From the NCBI GenBank assembly GCA_964453575.1, contig CAYVRW010000059.1, forward strand, positions 1-14,801: a DNA stretch of 14,801 nucleotides, written 5' to 3'. A program made the position numbers and the translations under genes. Position 1 is the stretch's first letter. Each line of letters starts with the position of its first letter. The notes under the pieces were generated by a model. That model was not told where the DNA came from. It saw only the letters and a list, made by a program, of their open reading frames with translations, and made no database searches. The DNA is from JABDBK01 sp964453575. Its GTDB lineage: Bacteria > Pseudomonadota > Gammaproteobacteria > DSM-16500. Shown in pieces: positions 5,672 to 14,113 of the stretch.

Positions 5672-6871
5672 TTACAATAATGAATCAGATCTTACAACCA
5701 CCATTTTCAAATAATCTGTCTCAGGAATAGCAAGATGAACAGGATGATCAAGCCCTTGATGACCACGTTCTAGGATTTGCAATGTCATATGTTGACGATA
5801 TGCCGCACGTCGTAACGCTTCAACCAAATTTTCGTATGTTAAATGCATAGAACAAGAACATGATACTAAAATACCTTGAGGCGCGAGTAACTTGAGTGCA
5901 GCTTCATTGATGCGTTGATAGGCTAAAAGACCTTCTTTCATGTCTTTTTGTTTTTTGATAAAAGCTGGAGGATCGAGAATAATGACATCAAATTTTTCTT
6001 TTCTTTGATGCAAATTTTTTAGAGCAATAAAAGCATCTTCAGTGATGACAGAAACTTTTTGATCCACTTTGTTAAGATTAGAATTTTCACGAATCCAGTC
6101 AGCAGATAGTTTTGAAGAATCGATACAGGTCACTGATGATGCTCCAAATACGGCAGCTTGAATTCCCCAACCTCCTAAATAACTAAAAACGTCGAGAACA
6201 CGTTTTCCCGCCACATAATTTTTGAGTTGTAGTCGATTAGATCGATGATCAAAAAACCACCCGGTTTTTTGTCCTGACCATAAGGGAGCTTTAAATAGGA
6301 CATTATTTTCTTCTAACATCACGGTTTCTGGTGGTGTACCAAAGCCTGCAGATACTAAATTTTCTAAACCCTCAGGTTTACGGGAAGAACTGTCGTTTTT
6401 AAATAAAATAGAGGTAAGTTCAGGAATCACTTTTAGAAATGCAGCAATGATAATATCTTTTCTTGCATCCATCCCAGCTGTATTTAATTGAATGGCAAGC
6501 ACATCACCAAAACGATCAGCGATTAAACCCGGCAAATTATCACTTTCGCCATAGACAAGCCGGTAATAAGGTTTTGGAAAAAACCTAGATCTTAAAGCAA
6601 GGGCTTTTTTAATGTATTGACAGAAAAAAGCAAGATTCAGACGATCATTTGGATTTTTTGAAAATATACGCCCTATGATTAACGATTGTGGATTAACATA
6701 AGCAACACCTAAAATGGTTTTATCATGGGATTCAACAATAACTTCTTCACCTCCCGTGAAAGATTTAATCGGTGAAGCAGAGGTATCGATCTCATTGCTG
6801 TAAATCCAAACATGGCCTGAGCGTAAGCGTCGATCTTGGTTCTTTTTTAAGCGAAGTGATTTAATTTGCAT
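5672..6871 (-). CDS. rlmI: 23S rRNA (cytosine-5)-methyltransferase RlmI family
   Basis: A 399-residue class I SAM-dependent methyltransferase, close to the 396 residues of E. coli RlmI, which methylates C1962 of 23S rRNA. The N-terminal PUA domain covers about residues 1-75, starting MQIKSLRLKKNQDRRLRSGH. The family segment QKTGWFFDHR is at 201-210, the SAM-binding motif VLDVFSYLGGWG at 225-236, DPPAF at 300-304 and the cysteine motif SCSCS at 337-341. It acts on RNA in the cytoplasm. No clear Shine-Dalgarno is visible before the ATG, but the PUA start fits this codon. It lies 66 bases downstream of the L,D-transpeptidase gene on the same strand and could share its transcript. Assignment within the RlmI/RlmK/Rsm-like group is by overall pattern. 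Confidence 0.92.
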   Translation of the reverse strand: MQIKSLRLKKNQDRRLRSGHVWIYSNEIDTSASPIKSFTGGEEVIVESHDKTILGVAYVNPQSLIIGRIFSKNPNDRLNLAFFCQYIKKALALRSRFFPKPYYRLVYGESDNLPGLIADRFGDVLAIQLNTAGMDARKDIIIAAFLKVIPELTSILFKNDSSSRKPEGLENLVSAGFGTPPETVMLEENNVLFKAPLWSGQKTGWFFDHRSNRLQLKNYVAGKRVLDVFSYLGGWGIQAAVFGASSVTCIDSSKLSADWIRENSNLNKVDQKVSVITEDAFIALKNLHQRKEKFDVIILDPPAFIKKQKDMKEGLLAYQRINEAALKLLAPQGILVSCSCSMHLTYENLVEALRRAAYRQHMTLQILERGHQGLDHPVHLAIPETDYLKMVVVRSDSLL

Positions 6872-6937
6872 GGTAGTTAGCTGTATTATGGATAAAAAAA
6901 GTTATTCTAAGCGTAAATGTGCAGATCGGCAACACCT

Positions 6938-8131
6938 TTAATACACCGGCTGCGTCATACCATCCAATCCATATAAATCATCCCTAAACTGTAAATTTCC
7001 TTCATCATCAACCCATGTCGTAAGATAGGTAATAATGACTTTGGTGGGTTTTGCAATTTTAATGTATTTAGTTTTTCCCTGCGTTAAAAGGTCATAGACG
7101 ATTTCATCGTTCCATTTAGGGTCACTGTCCATGAGATAATCAGCAAGGTCAAAAGCGCGTTCTAAACGTATGCATCCTGAGCTGAAAGCCCGTTTGTCTC
7201 TGTCGAATAAGTCTTTTGCAGGAGTATCATGCATATAGATATCATCGGAATTTTGAAATTCAAATTTGACTAACCCTAATGCATTTTGTTCGCCTGGTTC
7301 TTGACGAAAATGATATTGAAAGCCATCTTCTCTTGCTTCATTCCAATCGATGTCAGCGGGATAAATTTCTGTTGCGTTAATATCTTGGCGGTTGAAGATT
7401 TTAATGTTCATTTCAGTAAGGTAATCTGGATTTTCGATGACTTTAGGAATAATGTCTCGTTGCGCAATTTTTCTAGGAACGTTCCAATAAGGATTAAGCA
7501 CCAGTCGTGTGACGGTGGAAATAAGTTCAGGAGTGGGACGTTCGGGTTTTCCTACCACAGCTCTCATGGTCAATACTCGTTGGCCATTATCGACTAATTC
7601 GAGACGGTAAGCAGGGATATTGATTAAAATGTAGCGATTATTGAGTTCACGAGAAAGTTTAGCCCATCTGTCCATATTGACTCTGATTTGCATAAGCCTT
7701 TGTTCTGGTGGAATGTTTAATTCGTAAATGGTAGCGCTGCCTACCACGCCATCTGGGTTTAAACCATGCGTAAATTGAAAATGTTTGACGGCTTCAGTGA
7801 GGTTAGGATCAAACCTAGTTAATCCAGTATCATTTTCTGGCTGTAGATCGCCAGTTGCTCTCAAACGCTCGCGTAAGGCCAAGATAGCAGCATTTTTTTT
7901 GCCTGGTTTCAGTGCTGCATCTCCAGGGATCGTAGCCCAAGGGTGCGAAACAGCATTTTCATAAATGGGCAATGTGCGTTGCAGTACTTCATAGTTTAAG
8001 TTGGCGATAGACACAGGGTCGGGTGTAGCAAATTCAGGCGCGGTATCTGCAAAACAAGTGGTTAGCGTAAAAAATAAAGACAATATAATTAGAGTTAATC
8101 GTTTCATGAACAATCGAGGTAGACCACTCAT
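6938..8131 (-). CDS. Secreted L,D-transpeptidase (YkuD family) with peptidoglycan-binding domain
   Basis: A 397-residue exported enzyme that forms 3-3 crosslinks in peptidoglycan or attaches proteins to it. The signal peptide is residues 1-28, with hydrophobic core LTLIILSLFFTLTTC and likely cleavage after CFA. A PG_binding_1 domain is at about 85-139 (DGVVGSATIYELN). The YkuD domain spans about 166-340 with H301 (YMHDTPAK) and the catalytic segment SSGCIRLE, cysteine 320 and arginine 322. The segment IRVNMDRWAKL before the catalytic domain is typical of the YcbB/LdtD group, though this protein is shorter than E. coli LdtD. ATG 8131 has a strong AGGGAG 6 bases upstream, while ATG 8107 has none, so the longer form is chosen. 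Confidence 0.92.
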   Translation of the reverse strand: MSGLPRLFMKRLTLIILSLFFTLTTCFADTAPEFATPDPVSIANLNYEVLQRTLPIYENAVSHPWATIPGDAALKPGKKNAAILALRERLRATGDLQPENDTGLTRFDPNLTEAVKHFQFTHGLNPDGVVGSATIYELNIPPEQRLMQIRVNMDRWAKLSRELNNRYILINIPAYRLELVDNGQRVLTMRAVVGKPERPTPELISTVTRLVLNPYWNVPRKIAQRDIIPKVIENPDYLTEMNIKIFNRQDINATEIYPADIDWNEAREDGFQYHFRQEPGEQNALGLVKFEFQNSDDIYMHDTPAKDLFDRDKRAFSSGCIRLERAFDLADYLMDSDPKWNDEIVYDLLTQGKTKYIKIAKPTKVIITYLTTWVDDEGNLQFRDDLYGLDGMTQPVY

Positions 8132-8169
8132 GACTCGCTCCCTATTCTTGTTTTTTAATTAATTTTATT

Positions 8170-8206
8170 TTAACACGATCCATTGTTATTAGAGGAAGTT
8201 AACACG
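8170..8206. repeat. Direct repeat TTAACACG upstream of the L,D-transpeptidase gene
   Basis: TTAACACG occurs at 8170-8177 and 8199-8206, 29 bases apart, in the 158-base gap upstream of the L,D-transpeptidase gene. It may be a regulator site, but two 8-mers in AT-rich DNA could be chance. Confidence 0.2.
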
Positions 8207-8247
8207 TAATTGTAATGATAGTAAGCATACTGAGTTATTAAGCATAA

Positions 8248-8283
8248 ATATGGAGTTATGCCATGCTCAATATAACTCCATAT
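8248..8283 (-). terminator. Stem-loop after the coiled-coil protein gene
   Basis: ATATGGAGTTAT (8248-8259) and ATAACTCCATAT (8272-8283) form a perfect 12-bp stem with a 12-base loop, 6 bases beyond the stop of the minus-strand gene ending at 8290. On that strand it is followed by TTATG rather than a clean T-run, so it is a plausible but not textbook terminator. Confidence 0.5.
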
Positions 8284-8289
8284 ACAGGT

Positions 8290-9657
8290 TTACTTTAAAA
8301 AGCCGAAGGTTTTTGCTGCAGAAGCATTTTTTGCAGCATCAGGAGGAAGTGGATTTTGTTTCACCTGTTTATTCGGATCTGTCTTAAATAATCCCACATT
8401 GGATTGTGCATGAGCAGCAGCCAAGATGTTTTCAGGCTCACCATGTTTTTGCTCATTATTTTCATTGGCAAGTGTTTTCTTAAGTAAAGCTGAATAGCTC
8501 ATGGCATCTATTTGATGTGTGGTTGCAGCTGGCGGTGGAGGTGGTGTCAGTTTTTCAGCATTTGTTTCTACCTCGCGATTGGCTTCAAGTGCTGCTGCCC
8601 GGGTAATGAGCTTTGGGGGCGTCACTTTAGCTGGTTTAGTCACTTCAAAAGCTGGCTTAGTTTTTCCAGCTAGATGTTCAAAACCTTCAATGACTATGCC
8701 TTCCTCTTTAAAGTCTTTTATATTTGGGAAGTGGTCTTTAAAATATAATACAGGATAAATGTGCTGTAAAAAGATAGGTAAATTGATATCTAAAGTAGCA
8801 GCTTGGGAGGGCGAGAGTTCATAATCATTACGCAGTTTATCGATGTTAAAAAGAAACTTTGGGAATAACATTTTTGCTGGTTTTAGCTCGTGAGCAGCAG
8901 CACCTAAAAAATATAACCTGCGCTGGTAAATATCTATCACTTCAAGCGAAGAATCATGAAAATTTTTTCCTGAATTAGCATAACGTACGTTCAATTTTAA
9001 AGAGTGGGTATCTTCAATGTTATCCATCGCTTTTTGTATAAGTTGTTTTATGTCCGCAATTTTTTTCTGAATAGAAGCATGAACTTTCAATGCAAGTTCA
9101 TCATCTTCCTCCAGTTTAACCTGAAGTAATTTAATTTTATCTTCAAGAGAAGTGGATTTATAAGTCAAAGGCTTAATCTTGTCTTCGCAAGTTTTAACTT
9201 TATCTTCTATGGATTTTATTCTGTCATCAATTTGATTACGTATATACATCAAGAGTGCAAAGGAAACGCGGCAAAATTTTGAATCAAACAAAGCAGTTGA
9301 ATAATTGCGATAACCGCCTTCACCCGCGGCACATATAATTTCTGCCCATGCGTCAATTCGGTTATTTCGGGTGGCGTCGTCAATTAAAGCTCGGACTTCC
9401 GAGTATGAATTTGCCGAATCTTTAGTTGAATTGCGCCCACTCATTCGAAGTAAGCTATCTTTAAGTTTAATCGCATTATCACGCAGCATCGTGAGACCTG
9501 AATAATGGTCATTCTTGGAATTGTTAATGACAGATTTATATTCTTCCTCTATATTATTGGCATTTGGATAAGTTTTTAATAATTCAGTAAGTATGGTTTT
9601 ATTTAAAAAGGGCACGATAGCTCTCCTTCTAATTTCAAATCCGTAAACATTTGCCAT
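8290..9657 (-). CDS. Unrecognised coiled-coil and proline-rich protein
   Basis: A 455-residue protein that I do not recognise. No signal peptide or membrane segment is visible. Residues about 139-215 are a long charged helix with heptad-like spacing (repeated EDKIK/EDKVK), a probable coiled coil. Residues about 240-310 are more globular, with LYFLGAAAHEL and LPIFLQHIYPVLYF. Residues 335-455 are low-complexity, rich in Ala, Lys and Pro, with five prolines at 372-376 and a helix around 384-400. The start at ATG 9657 has AAGGA 12 bases upstream. It is divergent from the dehydrogenase operon. This architecture occurs in effectors secreted by Legionella and Coxiella Dot/Icm systems, but the C-terminus lacks an obvious glutamate-rich E-block, so an effector role is only a hypothesis. 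Confidence 0.75.
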   Translation of the reverse strand: MANVYGFEIRRRAIVPFLNKTILTELLKTYPNANNIEEEYKSVINNSKNDHYSGLTMLRDNAIKLKDSLLRMSGRNSTKDSANSYSEVRALIDDATRNNRIDAWAEIICAAGEGGYRNYSTALFDSKFCRVSFALLMYIRNQIDDRIKSIEDKVKTCEDKIKPLTYKSTSLEDKIKLLQVKLEEDDELALKVHASIQKKIADIKQLIQKAMDNIEDTHSLKLNVRYANSGKNFHDSSLEVIDIYQRRLYFLGAAAHELKPAKMLFPKFLFNIDKLRNDYELSPSQAATLDINLPIFLQHIYPVLYFKDHFPNIKDFKEEGIVIEGFEHLAGKTKPAFEVTKPAKVTPPKLITRAAALEANREVETNAEKLTPPPPPAATTHQIDAMSYSALLKKTLANENNEQKHGEPENILAAAHAQSNVGLFKTDPNKQVKQNPLPPDAAKNASAAKTFGFLK

Positions 9658-9701
9658 GCTAACGTGTTTTCCTTAACAAAAGCAAGCGTAAGAGATGTTA
9701 C

Positions 9702-9730
9702 TTGACTCGAATTAATGTCATCGGTACGCT
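9702..9730 (+). promoter_or_regulatory. Candidate promoter of the dehydrogenase operon
   Basis: TTGACT (9702-9707, five of six to the -35 consensus) lies 17 bases before TACGCT (9725-9730, which keeps only the conserved T, A and final T of the -10). The leader to the GTG start would be about 33 bases. It sits in the divergent gap shared with the coiled-coil gene. Confidence 0.4.
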
Positions 9731-9769
9731 GTGAAGGTTTTGAATGAGCTCAATAGGGAGCGTTGAAAA

Positions 9770-10846
9770 GTGAACATTGTTGCGCGTTTTGAAATTCCAT
9801 ATTATCAAATCTTAAATGAGGAAGGGAAAATAAGTACAGATGTTCCCGAATTTGCCAAAGATCCTCATCATTTAATACGACTTTATCGAGTGATGTTACT
9901 TAATCGACTGTTTGATATGAAAGCAATAGCACTCACGCGTACGGGTAAGTTAGGAACTTATCCTTCAGTTCGCGGCCAAGAAGCGATGTTTGCAGGCATG
10001 GGTGATGCCATGGAAAAAACTGATGTGTTTGTACCTTATTATCGTGATGTAGGAACATTGGTACAACGAGGTGTTACCTTAAAAGAAATATTATTATATT
10101 GGGGCGGCGATGAACGCGGTAATGCATTTGAGTGTGGAAGCCAAGATTTTCCTTATAGTGTACCTATAGGAACACAATTGCTGCATGCTGCAGGTGTGGC
10201 AACTGCTTTTCGCATTCGGAACGAAAAACGTGCAGTAGTTGTGACTTGCGGTGATGGCGGTACTTCACAAGGCGATTTTTATGAAGCTATGAATGTAGCA
10301 GGCATCTGGAAGTTACCCATTGTTTTTGTGATTTGTAATAATCAGTGGGCCATCTCAGTCCCGCGCTCTAGACAAACGGCAGCACAAACATTGGCACAAA
10401 AAGCCATTGCTGCGGGATTTTCTGGAGAACAAGTGGATGGTAATGATGTGATTGCTGTAAGAGAACGTGTTTTTCAGGCATTGAAAGATGCACGTTCCCA
10501 GCATCAACCAAGACTGCTTGAATTAATCAGTTATCGACATGCAGACCATACGACAGCAGATGATGCAAGCCGCTACGAACCAAAAAATCAACGTGAAGAA
10601 GCATGGAAAAATGAACCTATTGCACGATTATATACTTATTTAACAAATCTTGGTGTTTGGTCAAAAGAAAAAGACCAAGCATTAAATGAAGAATGTGCGG
10701 CTATTGTCGAACAAACGGTACAAGATTATTTAGCCATCCCTAAAGACCCTCCAGAAGTCATGATGGATTATCTCTATGCAACGTTACCCGAAGCTTATAA
10801 AGAACAACGTGACATGTTAAAACAGAGGGAGACAACACATGGCTGA
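9770..10846 (+). CDS. pdhA: 2-oxo acid dehydrogenase E1 alpha subunit (PdhA-like; pyruvate or branched-chain substrate)
   Basis: A 358-residue thiamine-diphosphate E1alpha subunit, usual length. The ThDP-binding motif runs from GDG (161-163) to NN (190-191). The phosphorylation-loop equivalent HADHTTADDASRY (257-269) and the C-terminal EEAWKNEPIARL are closest, as I recall, to Gram-positive-type PdhA. With E1beta it decarboxylates a 2-oxo acid and passes the acyl group to lipoyl-E2. The location before isovaleryl-CoA dehydrogenase and methylcrotonyl-CoA carboxylase suggests 2-oxoisocaproate from leucine as a natural substrate, but sequence alone leaves pyruvate open. The start is GTG with AGGGAG 9 bases upstream; the next in-frame ATG would delete conserved sequence. 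It overlaps the next gene by 8 bases. Confidence 0.92.
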   Translation: MNIVARFEIPYYQILNEEGKISTDVPEFAKDPHHLIRLYRVMLLNRLFDMKAIALTRTGKLGTYPSVRGQEAMFAGMGDAMEKTDVFVPYYRDVGTLVQRGVTLKEILLYWGGDERGNAFECGSQDFPYSVPIGTQLLHAAGVATAFRIRNEKRAVVVTCGDGGTSQGDFYEAMNVAGIWKLPIVFVICNNQWAISVPRSRQTAAQTLAQKAIAAGFSGEQVDGNDVIAVRERVFQALKDARSQHQPRLLELISYRHADHTTADDASRYEPKNQREEAWKNEPIARLYTYLTNLGVWSKEKDQALNEECAAIVEQTVQDYLAIPKDPPEVMMDYLYATLPEAYKEQRDMLKQRETTHG

Positions 10847-11819
10847 AATAACCTTGGTTGAAGCAATTAATCAAGCGCTTGCTTACGAAATGCAAGCTGA
10901 TCCATCGGTTGTGGTATTGGGTGAAGATATTGCGAAAAATGGCGGTGTGTTTCGTGCGACAGTAGGATTACTTGATAAATTTGGCCCAGAAAGAGTACGT
11001 GATACACCATTGGCAGAGTCCATGATTGCAGGTTTATCCATTGGTATGGCATCCCAAGGATTAAAACCGGTTGCTGAATTTCAGTTTATGGGATTTATTT
11101 ATCCTGCACTCGATCAAATCATTAATCATGCAGCGCGTATGCGCAACCGTACACGCGGCCGATTAAGTTGCGGTGTGGTATTTCGCACACCTTGCGGCGC
11201 AGGCATTCACGCACCTGAACATCACTCGGAAAGCACAGAAGCCATTTTTGCCCATATTCCCGGGTTACGTGTGGTGATACCTTCATCTCCTGTAAGAGCT
11301 TATGGTTTATTACTTGCAGCCATTCGTGATCCTGATCCGGTGATTTTTCTTGAACCATCTCGATTATATCGTTGGGCTAAACAAGAAGTTCCTAATGATG
11401 GCAAAGCATTGCCCTTAGATAAATGCTTTACGCTACAAGTAGGTACTGACATTACCCTTGTGACCTGGGGTGCAATGGTTAAAGAAACCATTGCTGCGGC
11501 AAATCGATTAGCAAAAGATGGCATCAGTTGTGAAATTATCGATGTAGCGACGATAAAACCCCTAGACATTGAAACCATTTTAGCATCGGTTGAAAAAACA
11601 GGCCGTTTAGTTATTATTCATGAAGGGCCTAGAACAGGCGGAGTGGGAGCAGACATTGCAGCCCTTGTTTCCGAACGCGGATTAATGTTTTTGCAAGCAC
11701 CCATACAACGTGTCACAGGATATGATACGATAGTTCCCTATGCACGCCTCGAAAAAGTATATATTCCTAGTGAAAATCAAATTATAGAAACCGTTAATAA
11801 AGTAATGGAGTTCGCATGA
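10839..11819 (+). CDS. pdhB: 2-oxo acid dehydrogenase E1 beta subunit
   Basis: A 326-residue transketolase-fold E1beta, normal length for the family. Visible are LGEDIAKNGGVFRAT (27-41), the RDTPLAE segment whose E60 activates the thiamine ring, and EFQFMGFIYPALDQI (80-94). Then come HAPEHHSESTEAIFAHIPGL in the active-site loop region and the C-terminal transketolase domain with VIHEGPRTGGVGADI. It forms the alpha2beta2 E1 heterotetramer with the product of the preceding gene. The ATG lies inside the end of E1alpha (ATGGCTGA, 8 bases) and its own end overlaps E2 by ATGA, so the three subunits are translationally coupled. Confidence 0.93.
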   Translation: MAEITLVEAINQALAYEMQADPSVVVLGEDIAKNGGVFRATVGLLDKFGPERVRDTPLAESMIAGLSIGMASQGLKPVAEFQFMGFIYPALDQIINHAARMRNRTRGRLSCGVVFRTPCGAGIHAPEHHSESTEAIFAHIPGLRVVIPSSPVRAYGLLLAAIRDPDPVIFLEPSRLYRWAKQEVPNDGKALPLDKCFTLQVGTDITLVTWGAMVKETIAAANRLAKDGISCEIIDVATIKPLDIETILASVEKTGRLVIIHEGPRTGGVGADIAALVSERGLMFLQAPIQRVTGYDTIVPYARLEKVYIPSENQIIETVNKVMEFA

Positions 11820-12934
11820 AAATATTTCATTTGCCTGATTTAGGCGAAGGCTTAGCTGAAGCAGTAATTAAGGAATGGATTGTGAAAGAAGGTGATGAAG
11901 TTAAAGTCGATCAACCACTGCTTTCCATGGAAACAGCAAAAGCTGTGGTAGAAGTACCCTCTCCCTATGCAGGCCGCATAAGTAAATTGTATGGAAAAAA
12001 CGGTGATCTCATTCAAACGCATGCACCTTTAGTGGAATTTGATATCGAAGATCAAGCTCCTAAAAAAGATAAAGGCACAGTCGTTGGTAATTTAGAAGAA
12101 AGCGAAACTGTATTGGATGAAGGCGATGTTATTATCGGTATTCCACAAAAAACGATACCCTCTGTTAAAGCGCTCCCAGCCGTGCGATCATTAGCAAAAC
12201 AATTGCAAGTCGACTTAAATTTAGTAAAAGCAACCGGCCCTAATGGACAAATTACCGCAGAAGATGTTAAAAAACATGCTGGGCAGTCAACCCCTGTATC
12301 TTCCAACGTTTTACCTCTACGCGGTGTACGTCATTTTATGGCGCTTGCCATGACCCAATCGCATCAAGAAGTCGTGCCTGTCACTATTTCAGATGAGGCA
12401 GATATTACTGATTTATCTAAAGATGCTGATTTTACCGTTTATATGATGCAGGCCATTGTTGCAGGGGTGAAAGCTGAACCTGCATTGAACGCATGGTTTG
12501 ATGGCAAAAAAATGGAACGCATTTTACATGATGAGGTGAATTTAGGTTTAGCGATTGATACCGAAGAAGGATTATTTGTTCCGGTGGTGAGAAATATCGC
12601 TAAAAAATCCGCAACAGATTTACGTGCAGACATCAATAAATTTAAATCCGCTGCAAAAGACCGTAGTTTAACACCGCAAGATTTTCAGGGCGGTACCCTA
12701 ACATTATCGAATTTTGGTGTATTTGCCGGTCAATATGCCACATTGATTGTCGTGCCGCCCATGGTTGCAATCCTTGGCTGCGGAAGAATTCGTGAAATAG
12801 CGGGTGTCCATGAAGGTAAAATTGAAATTCGACGTATAGTACCCTTATCCTTATCTTTTGATCATAGGGCGATAACAGGCGGGGAAGCGACTCGATTTTT
12901 AGCTGCTGTTATGCATTATTTGCAAAAAAAATAA
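11816..12934 (+). CDS. pdhC: 2-oxo acid dehydrogenase E2, dihydrolipoamide acyltransferase
   Basis: A 372-residue E2 core subunit with one lipoyl domain (about 1-78, lipoyl lysine K42 in METAKAV). It also has a peripheral-subunit-binding domain (about 118-155, ALPAVRSLAKQL to ITAEDVKKH) and a catalytic acyltransferase domain (about 165-372). The active site reads DHRAITGG from residue 349. H350 is present but the usual aspartate of HxxxDG is threonine 354. I recall DHRxxTGGE in a subset of bacterial E2 proteins, so this is probably a lineage variant rather than inactivation. The catalytic domain is slightly short. No E3 gene follows; a shared dihydrolipoamide dehydrogenase elsewhere is expected. 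It overlaps E1beta by 4 bases. Confidence 0.92.
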   Translation: MKIFHLPDLGEGLAEAVIKEWIVKEGDEVKVDQPLLSMETAKAVVEVPSPYAGRISKLYGKNGDLIQTHAPLVEFDIEDQAPKKDKGTVVGNLEESETVLDEGDVIIGIPQKTIPSVKALPAVRSLAKQLQVDLNLVKATGPNGQITAEDVKKHAGQSTPVSSNVLPLRGVRHFMALAMTQSHQEVVPVTISDEADITDLSKDADFTVYMMQAIVAGVKAEPALNAWFDGKKMERILHDEVNLGLAIDTEEGLFVPVVRNIAKKSATDLRADINKFKSAAKDRSLTPQDFQGGTLTLSNFGVFAGQYATLIVVPPMVAILGCGRIREIAGVHEGKIEIRRIVPLSLSFDHRAITGGEATRFLAAVMHYLQKK

Positions 12935-12952
12935 CAGCTCAGGGAGAATGTT

Positions 12953-14110
12953 ATGAGCAAACAACTTAATTTTGATCTTGGCGAAACCATTGAAATGTTG
13001 CGTAATTCAGTTCGCCATTTTGCAGATAGAGAAATTGCACCGCTTGCGGCCGATATTGATATCCAAAATAAATTTCCCACGGAACTCTGGAAAAAATTGG
13101 GAAGCATGGGCATGTTAGGCATTACGGTAGAAGAAGTCTACGGTGGTTCGGGCTTAGGCTATCTTGAGCATGCTATTATTATGGAAGAAATCAGTCGTGC
13201 ATCGGCATCAGTAGGTTTGAGTTACGGCGCTCATTCGAATTTATGCGTTAACCAAATTCGCTTAAATGGAACGGGAGCTCAAAAGAAAAAATTTCTGCCT
13301 AAATTATGCAGCGGGGAATATGTAGGCGCATTAGCAATGAGTGAAGCAAACTCAGGTTCCGATGTCATGAGTATGCAATTGCGTGCTGAAAAAAAAGGTG
13401 ATCATTATATATTAAATGGAACGAAAATGTGGATCACCAATGGTCCAGATGCCGATGTTTTAGTGGTTTACGCCAGAACTGATAAAAACGCAGGTTCAAA
13501 AGGCATTACCGCTTTCATTATTGAAAAAGACTTTGATGGTTTTGCAACGGCACAAAAATTAGATAAATTAGGTATGCGCGGTTCAAATACTTGCGAGCTT
13601 ATTTTTGAAAACTGCCTTGTGCCAGCTGAAAATGTATTAGGTACTGTGAATCATGGCGCTAAAGTATTGATGAGCGGCTTAGACTATGAACGTGTGGTTT
13701 TAGCAGCAGGTCCGGTAGGTATTATGCAGGCAGCCCTTGATATTGCGCTGCCTTATGTCCATGATCGTAAACAATTCGGCAAAGCTATCGGTGAATTTGA
13801 ACTGATTCAAGCAAAAATAGCTGATATGTATGTTGGGCTTATGTCATCAAGGGCTTTTCTTTATACGGTGGCTAAGGCTTGTGATAGAGGTGAGGTGTCG
13901 CGAAAAGATTCGGCTGCGGTTATTTTGTATACTTCTGAAAAAGCAACCATGATAGCATTACAAGCGATTCAAATATTAGGCGGGAACGGCTATATTAATG
14001 ACTTTCCCACCGGCCGTTTATTGCGAGATGCTAAGTTATATGAAATTGGCGCAGGCACCTCTGAAATTCGTCGTATGCTTATTGGTCGAGAATTGTTTGC
14101 AGAAGTGTAG
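12953..14110 (+). CDS. ivd: Isovaleryl-CoA dehydrogenase
   Basis: A 385-residue acyl-CoA dehydrogenase that oxidises isovaleryl-CoA to 3-methylcrotonyl-CoA with FAD, the third step of leucine breakdown. Diagnostic features are SYGAHSNLC (90-98) and the FAD and substrate segment LAMSEANSGSDV (127-138). WITNG follows at 160-164. The catalytic glutamate is at 246 in GLDYERVV, the position used by isovaleryl-CoA dehydrogenase, with glycine instead of glutamate in YEIGAGTSEIRR, as expected for this branch. It starts 18 bases after E2 with AGGGAGA upstream, probably in the same operon. Human and Pseudomonas (LiuA) proteins share these motifs. The call is firm at the level of substrate class. Confidence 0.94.
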   Translation: MSKQLNFDLGETIEMLRNSVRHFADREIAPLAADIDIQNKFPTELWKKLGSMGMLGITVEEVYGGSGLGYLEHAIIMEEISRASASVGLSYGAHSNLCVNQIRLNGTGAQKKKFLPKLCSGEYVGALAMSEANSGSDVMSMQLRAEKKGDHYILNGTKMWITNGPDADVLVVYARTDKNAGSKGITAFIIEKDFDGFATAQKLDKLGMRGSNTCELIFENCLVPAENVLGTVNHGAKVLMSGLDYERVVLAAGPVGIMQAALDIALPYVHDRKQFGKAIGEFELIQAKIADMYVGLMSSRAFLYTVAKACDRGEVSRKDSAAVILYTSEKATMIALQAIQILGGNGYINDFPTGRLLRDAKLYEIGAGTSEIRRMLIGRELFAEV

Positions 14111-14113
14111 AGG

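Noticed and set aside
12905..12938. GCTGTTAT/ATAACAGC inverted repeat around the E2 stop as a terminator
   Set aside because: The 8-bp stem has an 18-base loop, no T-run follows, and the next gene's Shine-Dalgarno begins 3 bases later, so termination here is unlikely.
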